Shown here in pieces: positions 1-8,743 of a stretch of 64,000 nt of DNA. The notes beneath the pieces are model-generated. The model was not told the DNA's origin, made no database searches, and was given only the letters and a program-made list of their open reading frames with translations. Location: the NCBI RefSeq assembly GCF_007197995.1, contig NZ_VKKH01000008.1, forward strand, positions 62,001 through 126,000, given 5' to 3'. This DNA is from Aliiglaciecola sp. M165 (GTDB lineage: Bacteria > Pseudomonadota > Gammaproteobacteria > Enterobacterales > Alteromonadaceae). Each line of letters starts with the position of its first letter. The first letter of the stretch is position 1. The translations under genes and the position numbers were made by a program.

Positions 1-1283
1 TCATCTATTGCAATTGTGTTATCTATGTAACGCAGAGATTTTTGATAGTCTCCAATTTTTCCATATAAGGTGCCAATGTTGTAGTAGGCTGACGCTTTTT
101 CGAAAATAAATTCCATGTCAGTGCGGTCAGAAGATTCGATCAACTGAATCGCTTTTTGATAGGATTGCAGCGCATTCTGCAACTCGCCCAAACTCTCCTG
201 AGAGAGTCCAATATATTGATGTAGGCTCGCCTGTTGAGTGGCAGACAACTGATCTACCAAGCTCACCTGGGCCGCCAACAAGGTGTAAACAGCCTGCTCA
301 TCCATGTCTTTCGCCATGTAATAAAGCCAATACGCCTGCAATAAATCATAATGTGCTTTAGGGTTGAAGTCTCCTACAAGCTCTACAGCTAGTTGGTCCA
401 GAAAACATTTGCCAATATCGATATTTTGATTGGCCGGAAGCTCAGCGCTGGTATGGCAGAACGTATCTGGGATGGTAAGCCTTTTTTGCTGTCTGCCTAA
501 CTGACTCTCCATTAACGACACTGCAATTCTCCCTTTAACCTGTTGTTGCAATGTTGTTTTGAGTTCAGGTGATTCAACCTGTTGCAATAAACTTAGCGTG
601 GCCACATCCATATCAATGGATGATTGAAATTGGTTGAGAAAAAACAAGTTTCTTGCAAGTGTTTGTCTTGTGCCTAATTGCAGCCTGCTCGGAGAATGTT
701 TCACGCTGTCCAGCAGGTTAATCAAAACTTGATTGGCACTCTCATACTGTCCTTGATTATTTAACAACGAAGCCTGCCAGAAGGTTATTTCGTCTGACTT
801 TTCTGACCCCTCAGGCAAATTAAACCTGATAGTTTCCAGTGCTTGTTCTTCAATGTTGTTCGTTTGCAGGTTTTGTATAGCCAATTGATGCAATTGATCG
901 GCAAGCGAGATGTCTTCCGCGGCCGTGAGTTTTTGCAGCGAAGTATTATCAAGACTCTCCAAGTCGACGACTTGCTTGATTACCAATTGAATGTCGAGTT
1001 GTGCAGGTACGCTTTCTGGGTTTATAAAAACGTATTCGCTAGGATAATAGGTAATAGGATTATCTGAATGAGAAATAAGCTGACCATCGAGTTTTACTTT
1101 GACCTCAAAGTCATAGGGAATATTTGAAACTATAAACCCTTGCTCACCGGTTTCTGTTATCTCAATGGTGGGGAGATCCAGAATGGTTTTTTCTACGCCA
1201 TAAACACAACTAGAGGGCATAAAAAAGCATGCCCACAAAAATGTGAGCAATGCTTTTTGTCGAATTGCTTCAGCAGTTTTCAT
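1..1283 (-). CDS. Secreted TPR-repeat protein, C-terminus beyond left edge
   Basis: An open frame with no stop runs from ATG at 1283 to the window edge, about 427 codons. The first ~29 residues (MKTAEAIRQ, then a hydrophobic LLTFLWACFFM stretch ending near CVYG) look like a signal peptide. A ~100-residue beta-rich segment follows. The rest is helical and resembles tetratricopeptide repeats, clearest near residues 360-425 (SLGELQNALQSYQKAI and SAYYNIGTLYGKIGDYQKSL). Its ATG overlaps the TGA of the preceding gene (ATGA), so translation is probably coupled. It is the last visible gene of the sigma/anti-sigma/peroxidase cluster. Long secreted TPR proteins in such clusters often carry a C-terminal CHAT protease-like domain, but that part is not visible here, so this is only a possibility. 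Confidence 0.75.
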   Translation of the reverse strand, partial: MKTAEAIRQKALLTFLWACFFMPSSCVYGVEKTILDLPTIEITETGEQGFIVSNIPYDFEVKVKLDGQLISHSDNPITYYPSEYVFINPESVPAQLDIQLVIKQVVDLESLDNTSLQKLTAAEDISLADQLHQLAIQNLQTNNIEEQALETIRFNLPEGSEKSDEITFWQASLLNNQGQYESANQVLINLLDSVKHSPSRLQLGTRQTLARNLFFLNQFQSSIDMDVATLSLLQQVESPELKTTLQQQVKGRIAVSLMESQLGRQQKRLTIPDTFCHTSAELPANQNIDIGKCFLDQLAVELVGDFNPKAHYDLLQAYWLYYMAKDMDEQAVYTLLAAQVSLVDQLSATQQASLHQYIGLSQESLGELQNALQSYQKAIQLIESSDRTDMEFIFEKASAYYNIGTLYGKIGDYQKSLRYIDNTIAID

Positions 1284-1852
1284 TCAGTATTTTGATTCCC
1301 ATAGCCTCTCCAGGCCGCGACTGTGTCGACCGAAAACGGTTGGCCGCCAACCGTGGTTTCCCATCTGAGTGTATCTTCAAATACTTTTTCAATGGGGACA
1401 TCTGGGCTGTCTTCATTCATCTCATAGGGATTATCAGGATCACCTGGATCAACTTTTAACTTTTTTGATTCTACCTTCCAGTTTGTAATCCGCCATGGTT
1501 CTTCATTGTCGTTGCCATGGGGAATGACAGCATTCATATTGGCGTCTTCTAGGAAGTAGTCACCGTCCTTGGAAATCAATTCCAGTCTTAATCCCCGCAT
1601 GATTTTGGCCATGGTATGGGTCCAGACGCCACTTGCTTTTTGAAAAACAAAGTCGCCGGTAACCGACAATTCGGATCGCATTCGGAACAAGCCGTTTGAT
1701 CTTGGCAAGTAAATATCTAGATCTCGCATGCGTTCTTTTTGCGCTGCAGTGAATTCGGACTCGTCCACCGGGCGCGCACTGATTATTGCTCTGTCATCAT
1801 CGACGGGTTTTGCAATCCAGTGTTCAATTGTATCTTTAGTCGGCTCAGTCAT
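1280..1852 (-). CDS. Hypothetical protein between haem peroxidase and TPR protein
   Basis: 190 residues, not recognised. The ATG is preceded by a strong AAGGAG at suitable spacing. The protein has no signal peptide or membrane segment and is acidic near residues 130-155 (PGDPDNPYEMNEDSPD). The gene starts 10 bp after the peroxidase gene ends and overlaps the TPR gene by ATGA. This tight packing suggests that the three are co-translated and work together, perhaps with this protein as a partner or substrate of the peroxidase. That role is inference from position only. Confidence 0.7.
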   Translation of the reverse strand: MTEPTKDTIEHWIAKPVDDDRAIISARPVDESEFTAAQKERMRDLDIYLPRSNGLFRMRSELSVTGDFVFQKASGVWTHTMAKIMRGLRLELISKDGDYFLEDANMNAVIPHGNDNEEPWRITNWKVESKKLKVDPGDPDNPYEMNEDSPDVPIEKVFEDTLRWETTVGGQPFSVDTVAAWRGYGNQNTE

Positions 1853-1862
1853 ACTATTCTCC

Positions 1863-3167
1863 TTAACTTTGAATAAAGTTGATTAAGTTGATCATGTTGA
1901 TTTTGCGCTCTTTGATAAATTTTATTTCTTCCAATTTGGGACCCAATTTTTTAATCGCGTCCGCAAACTGAAATTTGTTATGGGTGTAAACGCTGAATGT
2001 GGCTTGTTGCATAGCTTCGACCAATACCTCAGCGTTAAGGGCGCTTCCTAATGGCCCGAGTTTTTCTCCCCCCTCTCGTTGCTTGGCTTCCAAAAGAATG
2101 TAAAGCCATAGTGGAAGGTTTTGCGGAGTAACACCTTCTACGTCCTCAAACGCTGCATCTGACAAATCGTTCAGGCGGGTAATACCTAAAAACCCTTCCA
2201 CAACCTTTTCGCCATACTCTTCCGTAAGAAAATCTATAAATTCCTCTCCGTCCGGCAACCCTATTTCATATGCCGCGTTAATATTCAGACTGACGATATC
2301 CCGTTTTGCATAAATTAGGTCGAGATTGGCCATCTGTTTAGTGATTGCTGTGTCAATGCTCGCTGCCTTGTTGGGATTTTCTTCGGCAGGACCATCTTGG
2401 TCTTCTTTGGTGCTGAAAAATTTTTCCCATAGAAATTCAAATTTTTTAGAGAGTTTTTTGTTGGGGCGCATCAGCCTTCCCAACTGGTGAACATTATTGT
2501 CAAAATCAAAGTGGTATTGTTTGAGCACCATGCTATGCCCGAAGCGAAAACTGGCATGTGAGAAAAAACTCGGGATGATACTCTGTCGTATTTTGGATAT
2601 TTTAGGGTGATTTACCAGTCCTTCCAGACAGCGGACATTGTTTTCAAAGTATTGTTTATAGACATTTTGATTGAGTATCTTGGGCAAGAAATCTTCAATG
2701 ACGATTAGTTGAAATAACAAGGTGGTGTATTGTCTGGCCTGTAACCCATTTGCCGCAAACTCTTCGTCTCGTAGCAGTCGGTTGTGCAGGTCCTGAAATA
2801 AGCGGTGAAACTGGCAAATAATGACGTTTTCATCATTACGAATTTCTGGGATAACGGCTTTCTGGAGTCCTTTTCGAGGCCGATAAACATCGCGTTTGGC
2901 TAACTTTTTGAAAGTGCCATCAGGTTTGAACAATAAGTGTGAATCCAGAGGAAATTGCAATTCGTACAAGGCACCTGACCCATACAGGCTTTCCAAATCG
3001 AGTCGGCCACTTACTTTGCGAGACATTGAACCTAGCTTTGTACTGGGCACAATATCGTGTGAGATCATTTGTCCTAGATAAGTGTATCCGGCATCAATAC
3101 TTGAGGGCGGATTAGGACTATGAAACATCTCATAAGCAATGCTTTTTAATTGTGTATCGGTTAGCAC
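1863..3167 (-). CDS. Animal-type haem peroxidase family protein
   Basis: 434 residues of the peroxidase-cyclooxygenase (animal haem peroxidase) superfamily. The distal motif GQMISHD gives His37 and Asp38. IRNDEN gives the catalytic Arg110 and Glu113, and HRLFQDLHNRLL matches the conserved helix that follows in the family. FRFGHSMV gives the proximal haem ligand His211. All key residues appear intact, so H2O2-dependent oxidation is plausible. The protein begins just before the distal motif and has no signal peptide, so it is a minimal, apparently cytoplasmic form. The start is GTG, chosen because AAAGGAG lies six bases upstream. It lies 49 bp after the anti-sigma gene and 10 bp before the 190-residue protein. 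The substrate is unknown. Confidence 0.85.
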   Translation of the reverse strand: MLTDTQLKSIAYEMFHSPNPPSSIDAGYTYLGQMISHDIVPSTKLGSMSRKVSGRLDLESLYGSGALYELQFPLDSHLLFKPDGTFKKLAKRDVYRPRKGLQKAVIPEIRNDENVIICQFHRLFQDLHNRLLRDEEFAANGLQARQYTTLLFQLIVIEDFLPKILNQNVYKQYFENNVRCLEGLVNHPKISKIRQSIIPSFFSHASFRFGHSMVLKQYHFDFDNNVHQLGRLMRPNKKLSKKFEFLWEKFFSTKEDQDGPAEENPNKAASIDTAITKQMANLDLIYAKRDIVSLNINAAYEIGLPDGEEFIDFLTEEYGEKVVEGFLGITRLNDLSDAAFEDVEGVTPQNLPLWLYILLEAKQREGGEKLGPLGSALNAEVLVEAMQQATFSVYTHNKFQFADAIKKLGPKLEEIKFIKERKINMINLINFIQS

Positions 3168-3216
3168 AGTTAACTCCTTTTACCTGGCTCAGCTGCTTGT
3201 CAGGTCAAGTGTGTTG

Positions 3217-3864
3217 TCATGGTAGATTAAGCTGAATATCGAAATTCAGCACATACTGTTCATCTCCCTGGGGCACCACTTTCACCGAATACCTGTCGTT
3301 GTTCAGCAAAGACGTGCGTAACGCAATACTCAGTAAGCCATCGTCTGACAGCTTCAGCGTATCCTTGAAAATCAATTCGTTTGTTTTTGCATCAAACAGC
3401 TGCATGTCGTGTAATTCAGATAGCGACATCGGCGTGACGGCAAGCACCAACACATCAGCCTGTTTTTCCAGTGCAATTTTATGCAGCATTTGCTGCTCTT
3501 GAGAGCGCAGATTCTGTACGTAATAAATTTGCGACTCACTAACACTATCAACGGGCGTGAGGCCTTTATCAAACAGACCTCCTGTCACCATTACCATCAC
3601 TACAGCGGCACTTGCGAAGACACCTCCAAACGCACCTTTTAACCAATCTGGTAGCAAGCTGCCCGCGTTTTCGTCTTTTTTCACCTGGCTAGCCTGTTGA
3701 CCGTACTGGTGAAATGCCTGGTCTATTTGCACCTCTTCGAGTAGCTCAGGGTGTTCCATCAGGTACACCTCAAACTCCGCCATTTCTTCCGCTGTTAATT
3801 TACCGTGCACATAACGGTGCACTACATCAAATTCCTGAATATACTCCCGATCCATTGGTTTCAT
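3217..3864 (-). CDS. Membrane anti-sigma factor-like protein
   Basis: About 216 residues from the preferred ATG at 3864. That start overlaps the sigma-factor TGA as ATGA and has GAGG just upstream; a start at 3888 would add seven residues. The N-terminal ~60 residues (DVVHRYVHGKLTAEEMAEFEVYL) resemble the sigma-binding helical domain of anti-sigma factors but lack a zinc-binding HxxxCxxC. One membrane segment follows at about residues 83-97 (GVFASAAVVMVMVTGG). The remainder is probably a periplasmic beta-rich sensor domain. Adjacency and overlap with a sigma-70-family gene support an anti-sigma role controlling this cluster. Confidence 0.75.
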   Translation of the reverse strand: MKPMDREYIQEFDVVHRYVHGKLTAEEMAEFEVYLMEHPELLEEVQIDQAFHQYGQQASQVKKDENAGSLLPDWLKGAFGGVFASAAVVMVMVTGGLFDKGLTPVDSVSESQIYYVQNLRSQEQQMLHKIALEKQADVLVLAVTPMSLSELHDMQLFDAKTNELIFKDTLKLSDDGLLSIALRTSLLNNDRYSVKVVPQGDEQYVLNFDIQLNLP

Positions 3865-4670
3865 GTTAACCTCGTCAATTGCTGGCACTGCAGTTCCTCC
3901 AGCGTCGAACTCGGTCTGTCCTTGACTGCGTTTTCCTTTAAGTGAAACGCGCGTGCAAAATCTCTCATATGATCATGAATTATTTTTTCACTACCTATAG
4001 ATAAGCCGATAATGAGACCAATGCTGAGCAAATGATTGAGGGAAACTTTTTGTAAATCGATACCCAGTTTCACTTGCATCACCTGCTTGAGACGGTTGCG
4101 GGCTCTGTATAACACTCTGTCGAAGTGTTCGGTACTGATATCAAATTCGGCGCAAATGACCAGTTTTTCCTGCCCGTAGACAAAGTAGCGGTAGAGCATG
4201 TCACTGTCGCGCGGTGTGGGTAACTCGTCCATCACCTGTTTGACAATAACAGCCAACTGTTGGCTGTTGAGGGAAGTGGCAATTTCGGCTTGTTGATCGG
4301 CAATTGTAGTGGCAATGCTTTCCTCGCAATCGGTTTTGCGACGTTGTTCTTTGCGATAACTGGAAATTAGCAGATTGATACCAACCTGGCGAATAAAAGA
4401 TGACAAGGCTGCAGGGTTTTCTATTTCGCCATTACGGGCTTTATTGATGACTACGACAAAAGCATCTTGAGCAATGTCAGCTGCCAAATCCGGGTCTTTT
4501 GCGCGATGATTGATAATGAAATAGAGGCTGCGCCAATAGCGCTCAACCAATGAATGCTCAGCTTTCTTATCTCCTGCTCTGATGCGTTCAACCAAACTAT
4601 CGAGTGAGTCTGACAATATCCTTGCCCCTTCTGGGATTGTAAGCCTTTGATCTGATTTATTTTTGCTCAA
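3861..4670 (-). CDS. ECF-like sigma-70 family RNA polymerase sigma factor with C-terminal extension
   Basis: 269 residues. Region 2 spans about residues 30-115 (ERYWRSLYFIINHRAKDPDLAADIAQDAFV, broken here as the core helix pair, then SSYRKEQRRK). Region 4 spans about 145-200 (DELPTPRDSDMLYRYFVYG, then FDISTEHFDRVLYRARNRLK, the helix-turn-helix). This order is typical of extracytoplasmic-function sigma factors, which are usually ~180-200 residues. Here about 65 extra residues follow, including a short hydrophobic stretch near 212-226 (LNHLLSIGLIIGLSIG). It is the first gene of the minus-strand cluster and overlaps the anti-sigma-like gene, so it probably drives this operon when released. The inducing signal is unknown. 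Confidence 0.85.
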   Translation of the reverse strand: MSKNKSDQRLTIPEGARILSDSLDSLVERIRAGDKKAEHSLVERYWRSLYFIINHRAKDPDLAADIAQDAFVVVINKARNGEIENPAALSSFIRQVGINLLISSYRKEQRRKTDCEESIATTIADQQAEIATSLNSQQLAVIVKQVMDELPTPRDSDMLYRYFVYGQEKLVICAEFDISTEHFDRVLYRARNRLKQVMQVKLGIDLQKVSLNHLLSIGLIIGLSIGSEKIIHDHMRDFARAFHLKENAVKDRPSSTLEELQCQQLTRLT

Positions 4671-4889
4671 TCTGTTACAAAGTTACCTCAAGCAACGACG
4701 GGATGCAATGTTGACGCAAAATAGATACAGCACTCTGGGATAAACGCCAGGAATTCAGATTGGAACGGATCGGGAAAGGCATACGATATTCAAATATTTC
4801 ATAGTTTGCGGGTAAAAAGTTCAAAAAGGATGGGAGAAGTTATTCATTGCTTGCACTGATCAATAAAACCTATTAGTGGAGCTTTCCAA
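4671..4889. promoter_or_regulatory. Divergent intergenic region between sigma operon and outer-membrane protein gene
   Basis: About 220 bp separate the divergent starts of the sigma factor gene (minus) and the predicted outer-membrane protein gene (plus). It must hold both promoters. No clear operator palindrome or consensus promoter pair was picked out by eye. Confidence 0.5.
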
Positions 4890-6146
4890 ATGCACTTAAA
4901 AACCAAACTCTTATGTATTGCCACATTATTTACTTCATTTCTCTGTGAGAGTGCAGAACATGATTACAAGTTAAATGTAGATGAAAAAAGTTCTCATTCA
5001 ATGGCTTGCGCCACAGAGGTAGTTAATGACATCAATGACAAAGACTTGTCCAATGAAATAATCAAAACATTGGCAAAGGCTCCATTGGATTTAAAGCTCC
5101 TTTCTACAAAGGTGGCAAATGACCTGCCCATTGACCAATATTCAAATAGAAGTGCGTTTGAGAAAAAATGGATATCACTTCGATTAGACAAAATGGCTTT
5201 ATGTTTTAAAGAGAAGGCGGAGCAGTCAAAACTCACTGCGGCTGACCTGGTACTTGAAAAAAAAGTGAATGAGCTACGCACTACAATTGATGACCAGAAG
5301 AGCCTTTTGGCAACAAATCATTCTAGTAAGATTTGGGCGAATCAATTTGTTATCGGCAACCTTTGGCAATCTTCCTATGATGACGAAGGTAAGAGAGACA
5401 GCTTAAGTGAATCAGGAGCAGCAGCCCAATTCAGTTTCAATGGAAGATGGTTTCTGGATCAAAAAGCCATAGATAAAAAAGAAAAAAATGGTCTTATTCA
5501 GGCAGAAATTGGCATCACTTTGTTTGAGGCTCCATCCTTTGATGGCAATGAACCAGAAAATGAAATGCCGGAAATGCCGGAAATGCCGGAAATGCCGGAA
5601 ATGCCGGAAATGCCGGAAATGCCGGAAATGCCGGACATACCAGATATGCCTTCTGGTAATGAAACAGATGGAGATGCAAAAAAAGTTTTGTTCAATGATG
5701 TCTCAGATAGTATCGATGCATATTTTAAGGTGTCTTACTCACCCAATTGGGATTGGATAAAATCAGATGACAACAAGTCTATTGGCTCTTTTTTTGCTGT
5801 TGGTGGAATACAATCACGAGACAAACTCACAGCCGAAAATGATTCGGTACTTCACCGATATGGCGTTGGCATCGAGTACATATTTTACCCGCAAAATATT
5901 AAAGTTAGTGGCAACGCGGTTCCTTCTGCCAGGTTAAGTGTTTCGAGAGTTAAATATGAACAATACGGATCATTAGATGATCAGTACCGCTGGATACTGG
6001 TTGGAGAATGGAAGCCTGTTTCTAGCAGTGATCTGATTTTGGGTTTTAGAGCCAACCTTGGCGACCAAGAGGATGACTTAGGTATCTTTATTGGAATTAG
6101 AAAAAGCACAGATGATTTGTTGGCGTTTTTTGGAGCAAGCAAGTAG
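4890..6146 (+). CDS. Predicted outer-membrane beta-barrel protein with Glu-Met-Pro repeat loop
   Basis: 418 residues, family not recognised. Residues 1-21 form a signal peptide (KTKLLCIATLFTSFLCESA). A helical, partly coiled-coil section reaches about residue 150. From about 155 to the C-terminus, alternating polar and aromatic residues (FVIGNLWQS, YGVGIEYIFYP, ILVGEWKPV, LILGFRANLG) suggest membrane beta-strands. Between two strands lies a low-complexity acidic loop with eight exact Glu-Met-Pro triplets followed by DIP DMP, coded by a 9-bp tandem repeat. The start has GGAG about ten bases upstream. It is divergent from the sigma operon and may be one of its targets, which is inference only. 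Confidence 0.7.
   Translation: MHLKTKLLCIATLFTSFLCESAEHDYKLNVDEKSSHSMACATEVVNDINDKDLSNEIIKTLAKAPLDLKLLSTKVANDLPIDQYSNRSAFEKKWISLRLDKMALCFKEKAEQSKLTAADLVLEKKVNELRTTIDDQKSLLATNHSSKIWANQFVIGNLWQSSYDDEGKRDSLSESGAAAQFSFNGRWFLDQKAIDKKEKNGLIQAEIGITLFEAPSFDGNEPENEMPEMPEMPEMPEMPEMPEMPEMPDIPDMPSGNETDGDAKKVLFNDVSDSIDAYFKVSYSPNWDWIKSDDNKSIGSFFAVGGIQSRDKLTAENDSVLHRYGVGIEYIFYPQNIKVSGNAVPSARLSVSRVKYEQYGSLDDQYRWILVGEWKPVSSSDLILGFRANLGDQEDDLGIFIGIRKSTDDLLAFFGASK
5562..5633 (+). repeat. Tandem repeat, eight exact copies of GAAATGCCG
   Basis: Eight perfect 9-bp units encode (Glu-Met-Pro)x8, followed by two degenerate units (DIP, DMP) to about 5651. The period is a multiple of three, so slippage changes loop length without shifting frame. 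Confidence 0.97.
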
Positions 6147-6214
6147 TTTTTGTGCCGATTTGATTTCTGAAACATATTTTTTGCATATGACCCATAAAAA
6201 AAGGAGAGCTTACA

Positions 6215-6901
6215 TTGGATAATTCAGTAAATGAACAAATTGAGCACAAGTATCGCTCAGCGTTTAATTATATGACATTAAGGGCATTCATAGGAGCAAT
6301 AGCATTTTGTTTGCCAATACTTGTCACCTGTGCAGCAAACTTGGAGCCTGATATTAGCCTCGGATCCATAAGTGAGTACTATCATACAGATGCAAGAAAT
6401 TTGTTTGTTGGTAGCCTTTGTATTGTTGGCACATTTTTATTTGCCTACAACGGATGGCGCGAAGACGGAAGCACTCCGATTGCTCAATCAGCCTTGTCAA
6501 AGCTAGCTGGTGTTGGTGCATTTGGTGTTGCTTTTCTTCCTACGAATTCTGATGAAGTGAAATGGCTAATATGTGACAAGTGCATTGAGTCTGTTGAAGC
6601 ACTCACCGCAACTTTACACTATGTTAGCGCCGCCATTTTATTTATAATTCTGTGTGTGTTTAGCCTTTATTTCTTTCCGCGGAATATGAGCGGTGCGAGC
6701 GGTGGTGCAAAGAACCGCAAGCTTGTTTATCTGCTCTGTGGCGGGACAATGAGCTTTTGCATGTTGGCGATAACGTTATACAAATTTGATATCATCACCT
6801 ATAGCCGAACAGTTTATTATGCTGAAGCATTTGCATTGTGGGCTTTTGGTGTTGCTTGGTTTGTTTCAGGTAAGTTTATTTACGGATTTCGTGATGATTA
6901 A
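6215..6901 (+). CDS. Multi-pass membrane protein of unknown function
   Basis: 228 residues. The TTG start at 6215 is supported by AAGGAGAG at 6201-6208. About six hydrophobic segments are visible (near 24-43, 64-80, 98-112, 134-154, 172-190, 203-222). The motif SISEYYHTDARNLFVG lies between the first two, and similar motifs occur in uncharacterised bacterial membrane proteins. A loop carries Cys-Asp-Lys-Cys around residue 120. It follows the repeat protein gene by 68 bp and may be co-transcribed with it. The function cannot be told from the sequence. Confidence 0.7.
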   Translation: MDNSVNEQIEHKYRSAFNYMTLRAFIGAIAFCLPILVTCAANLEPDISLGSISEYYHTDARNLFVGSLCIVGTFLFAYNGWREDGSTPIAQSALSKLAGVGAFGVAFLPTNSDEVKWLICDKCIESVEALTATLHYVSAAILFIILCVFSLYFFPRNMSGASGGAKNRKLVYLLCGGTMSFCMLAITLYKFDIITYSRTVYYAEAFALWAFGVAWFVSGKFIYGFRDD

Positions 6902-7831
6902 CAATAGCGCCAAATTGATGCTTGGACGATCTGTTGTACACCCATTTTTGCCTTTAACTTTGGTTTTTGCGCATTAAGACTTTCCAAATTTATAATTCTA
7001 TTCAGAAATAAAATAATCAAACAAAGATTTAGAATGCTTTACTAGATAGCTTTTGTTTTCTGGCAAATTAAACAGTGAACTTACTGGAAGGCCAATTGCG
7101 CTTAAAGAATGTGACAAATAAATTGAAAAAAATATTCGAAGATGCCATATACGCACTCTAGTGATTTTCACCTTTTTAATCGTTTTTGTTTCCACGAAAA
7201 GCTGCTTATTTTTAAGTTCTGTCGCTTCTTTGCGATCATTGCTTTTGGTTAACCGATAAGACGTTAACGTCTTAAAAAGAGCGCAGAACAGCCTTTCGTT
7301 AGCAGAACATCTAGAAGAAACCGATGAATATTACAATACGCGCAGCATATCTAAGACACAAAGGCTAAAGCGCGCGTTCAAGATGGAAGTTTCGCAAAGC
7401 AAGGCATGTGAGAATTTCGAGGTAAAAATTCATCGCCGGCATAACCGAGGCGGTTGTTGTCAATAAGACCTTAGCACATTTAGACATACGCCTCTTATTA
7501 TTCCTAAGTGACGAGCAATTCTTGAACAATATGCTCGCTATCACAAAAGCCGTGGTGTTGTTTTAGTCAAAAATCTAATAAATTCAATATATAACAAACT
7601 TAATAATCATTTCAGTTTTAAAATTAGATCTAACAACGAATGAATTCTCTTTGTATCAGTTTGATCGCTACGGGGCGTCACCAATTTCTAAGATGTTTCT
7701 GGTCAAAATAAATCTTTGAGTAAAACGCTTTTGGATTAACACGTCCGCTCCTGTTTGGTTGCACTTCTAATTTTTTCTTTTTTTCCTTTACTACAATTCG
7801 AATTCTCAGTTTTTACGAGCTTATCAATCTA
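6902..7831. other. Long gene-free region
   Basis: About 930 bp with no convincing gene on either strand. Short frames here lack ribosome-binding sites and family resemblance. The region is AT-rich towards the LysR gene end. The only notable structure is the 18-bp palindrome at 7257-7274. Confidence 0.6.
7257..7274. repeat. 18-bp perfect palindrome
   Basis: TAAGACGTTAACGTCTTA is its own reverse complement. It lies in the middle of the gene-free region. It could be a dimeric regulator site or a hairpin; there is no adjacent T-run to make it a terminator. Confidence 0.6.
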
Positions 7832-8743
7832 CTAAAATTGGAAACTTACTTTCTCCTGTGCTTTGTCCTGCAAAAATTCGATAAAGGTTCTGACTTCAGT
7901 TGGTACGCCACTGCGAGATGGCATGATGATGGAAAGGGCTGCTGAGCGGCTATGCCATTGGGGCAGCACTCTGACTAATTGGCCATCTGTGACTTCCTTT
8001 TTGCACACATATCCTGGTAGTGAAACAATTCCATGACCGTTTACACAGGCCGTTTTTAGTGCGCTCATATCGTCGGAACTAAAGACAGGTGAGTAACGGA
8101 TTTCAGCTGTTTCGCCATCATGCCTGGTTAAGCCCCAGACCCGTGAGCTGTTTTTCCAGCCAAAACCAAGTGCCTTGATCCCGTGTAAGTCTTGTGGTGC
8201 AAAAATCTGATTAGTCTTTGTCAGCAATGTAGGGCTGGCAAACAAGCACCATTGTACTTGAGCAAGGTGCTTTTGAATTAACGATGAGTCAGGAAGGTTT
8301 TTGTCATGACCTCTGATAACCATGTCCAACCCCGAAGTTATTATATCAACATAATCATTGGATACATGTTGCCTGACTTCGACATCAGGATGTTGGTGCA
8401 AAAATTCACATATAAGACTCGGCAATAAGTAGTTAGAAACCCCAAAAGAGCTGCTTATCTTAACTGTTCCAGATAATCTTCCAGGTCGTTTTTTTACCAT
8501 GCTCTCAGCTAACTCCAATTCGTTAATGACTCTTTTCGCATGTTGATAAAACTCTCGACCCGCTTCGGTGACGGCAAAGTGTCGTGTGGTTCTTTGGATC
8601 AAGCGCCTTTCCAGTCGTTGTTCCAGTTTTTTTACGTGCCTGCTGATTTTGGATTTAGGTGAACTAATCATCTCTGCGGCTCGGGTAAAGCCTTTGTTTT
8701 CCACTACTTTTACAAAATAGTAATAGTCATTTATATCGATCAT
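7832..8743 (-). CDS. LysR-family transcriptional regulator
   Basis: 303 residues, the usual LysR length. An N-terminal winged helix-turn-helix spans residues 3-60 (GFTRAAEMISSPKSKISRHVKKLEQRL). The substrate-binding domain starts near 90 (SGTVKISSSFGVSNYLLPSLI). The gene is divergent from the pirin gene with ~120 bp between the starts. This arrangement often means that the LysR protein regulates its neighbour and itself. The effector is unknown. Confidence 0.92.
   Translation of the reverse strand: MIDINDYYYFVKVVENKGFTRAAEMISSPKSKISRHVKKLEQRLERRLIQRTTRHFAVTEAGREFYQHAKRVINELELAESMVKKRPGRLSGTVKISSSFGVSNYLLPSLICEFLHQHPDVEVRQHVSNDYVDIITSGLDMVIRGHDKNLPDSSLIQKHLAQVQWCLFASPTLLTKTNQIFAPQDLHGIKALGFGWKNSSRVWGLTRHDGETAEIRYSPVFSSDDMSALKTACVNGHGIVSLPGYVCKKEVTDGQLVRVLPQWHSRSAALSIIMPSRSGVPTEVRTFIEFLQDKAQEKVSFQF

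Noticed and set aside
5562-5633. Short direct repeats as a possible CRISPR array
   Set aside because: Units are 9 bp without spacers and lie within a coding frame.
5488-5760. Frame coding Cys-Arg-Lys repeats
   Set aside because: It is the +1 shadow of the 9-bp repeat inside the outer-membrane protein gene.
6998-7195. 65-codon minus-strand frame in the gene-free stretch
   Set aside because: No ribosome-binding site, no family resemblance and the composition of non-coding AT-rich sequence.
7250-7290. Palindrome at 7257-7274 as an integron attC site
   Set aside because: The flanking bases do not fit GTTRRRY/RYYYAAC and no integrase or cassette array is present.
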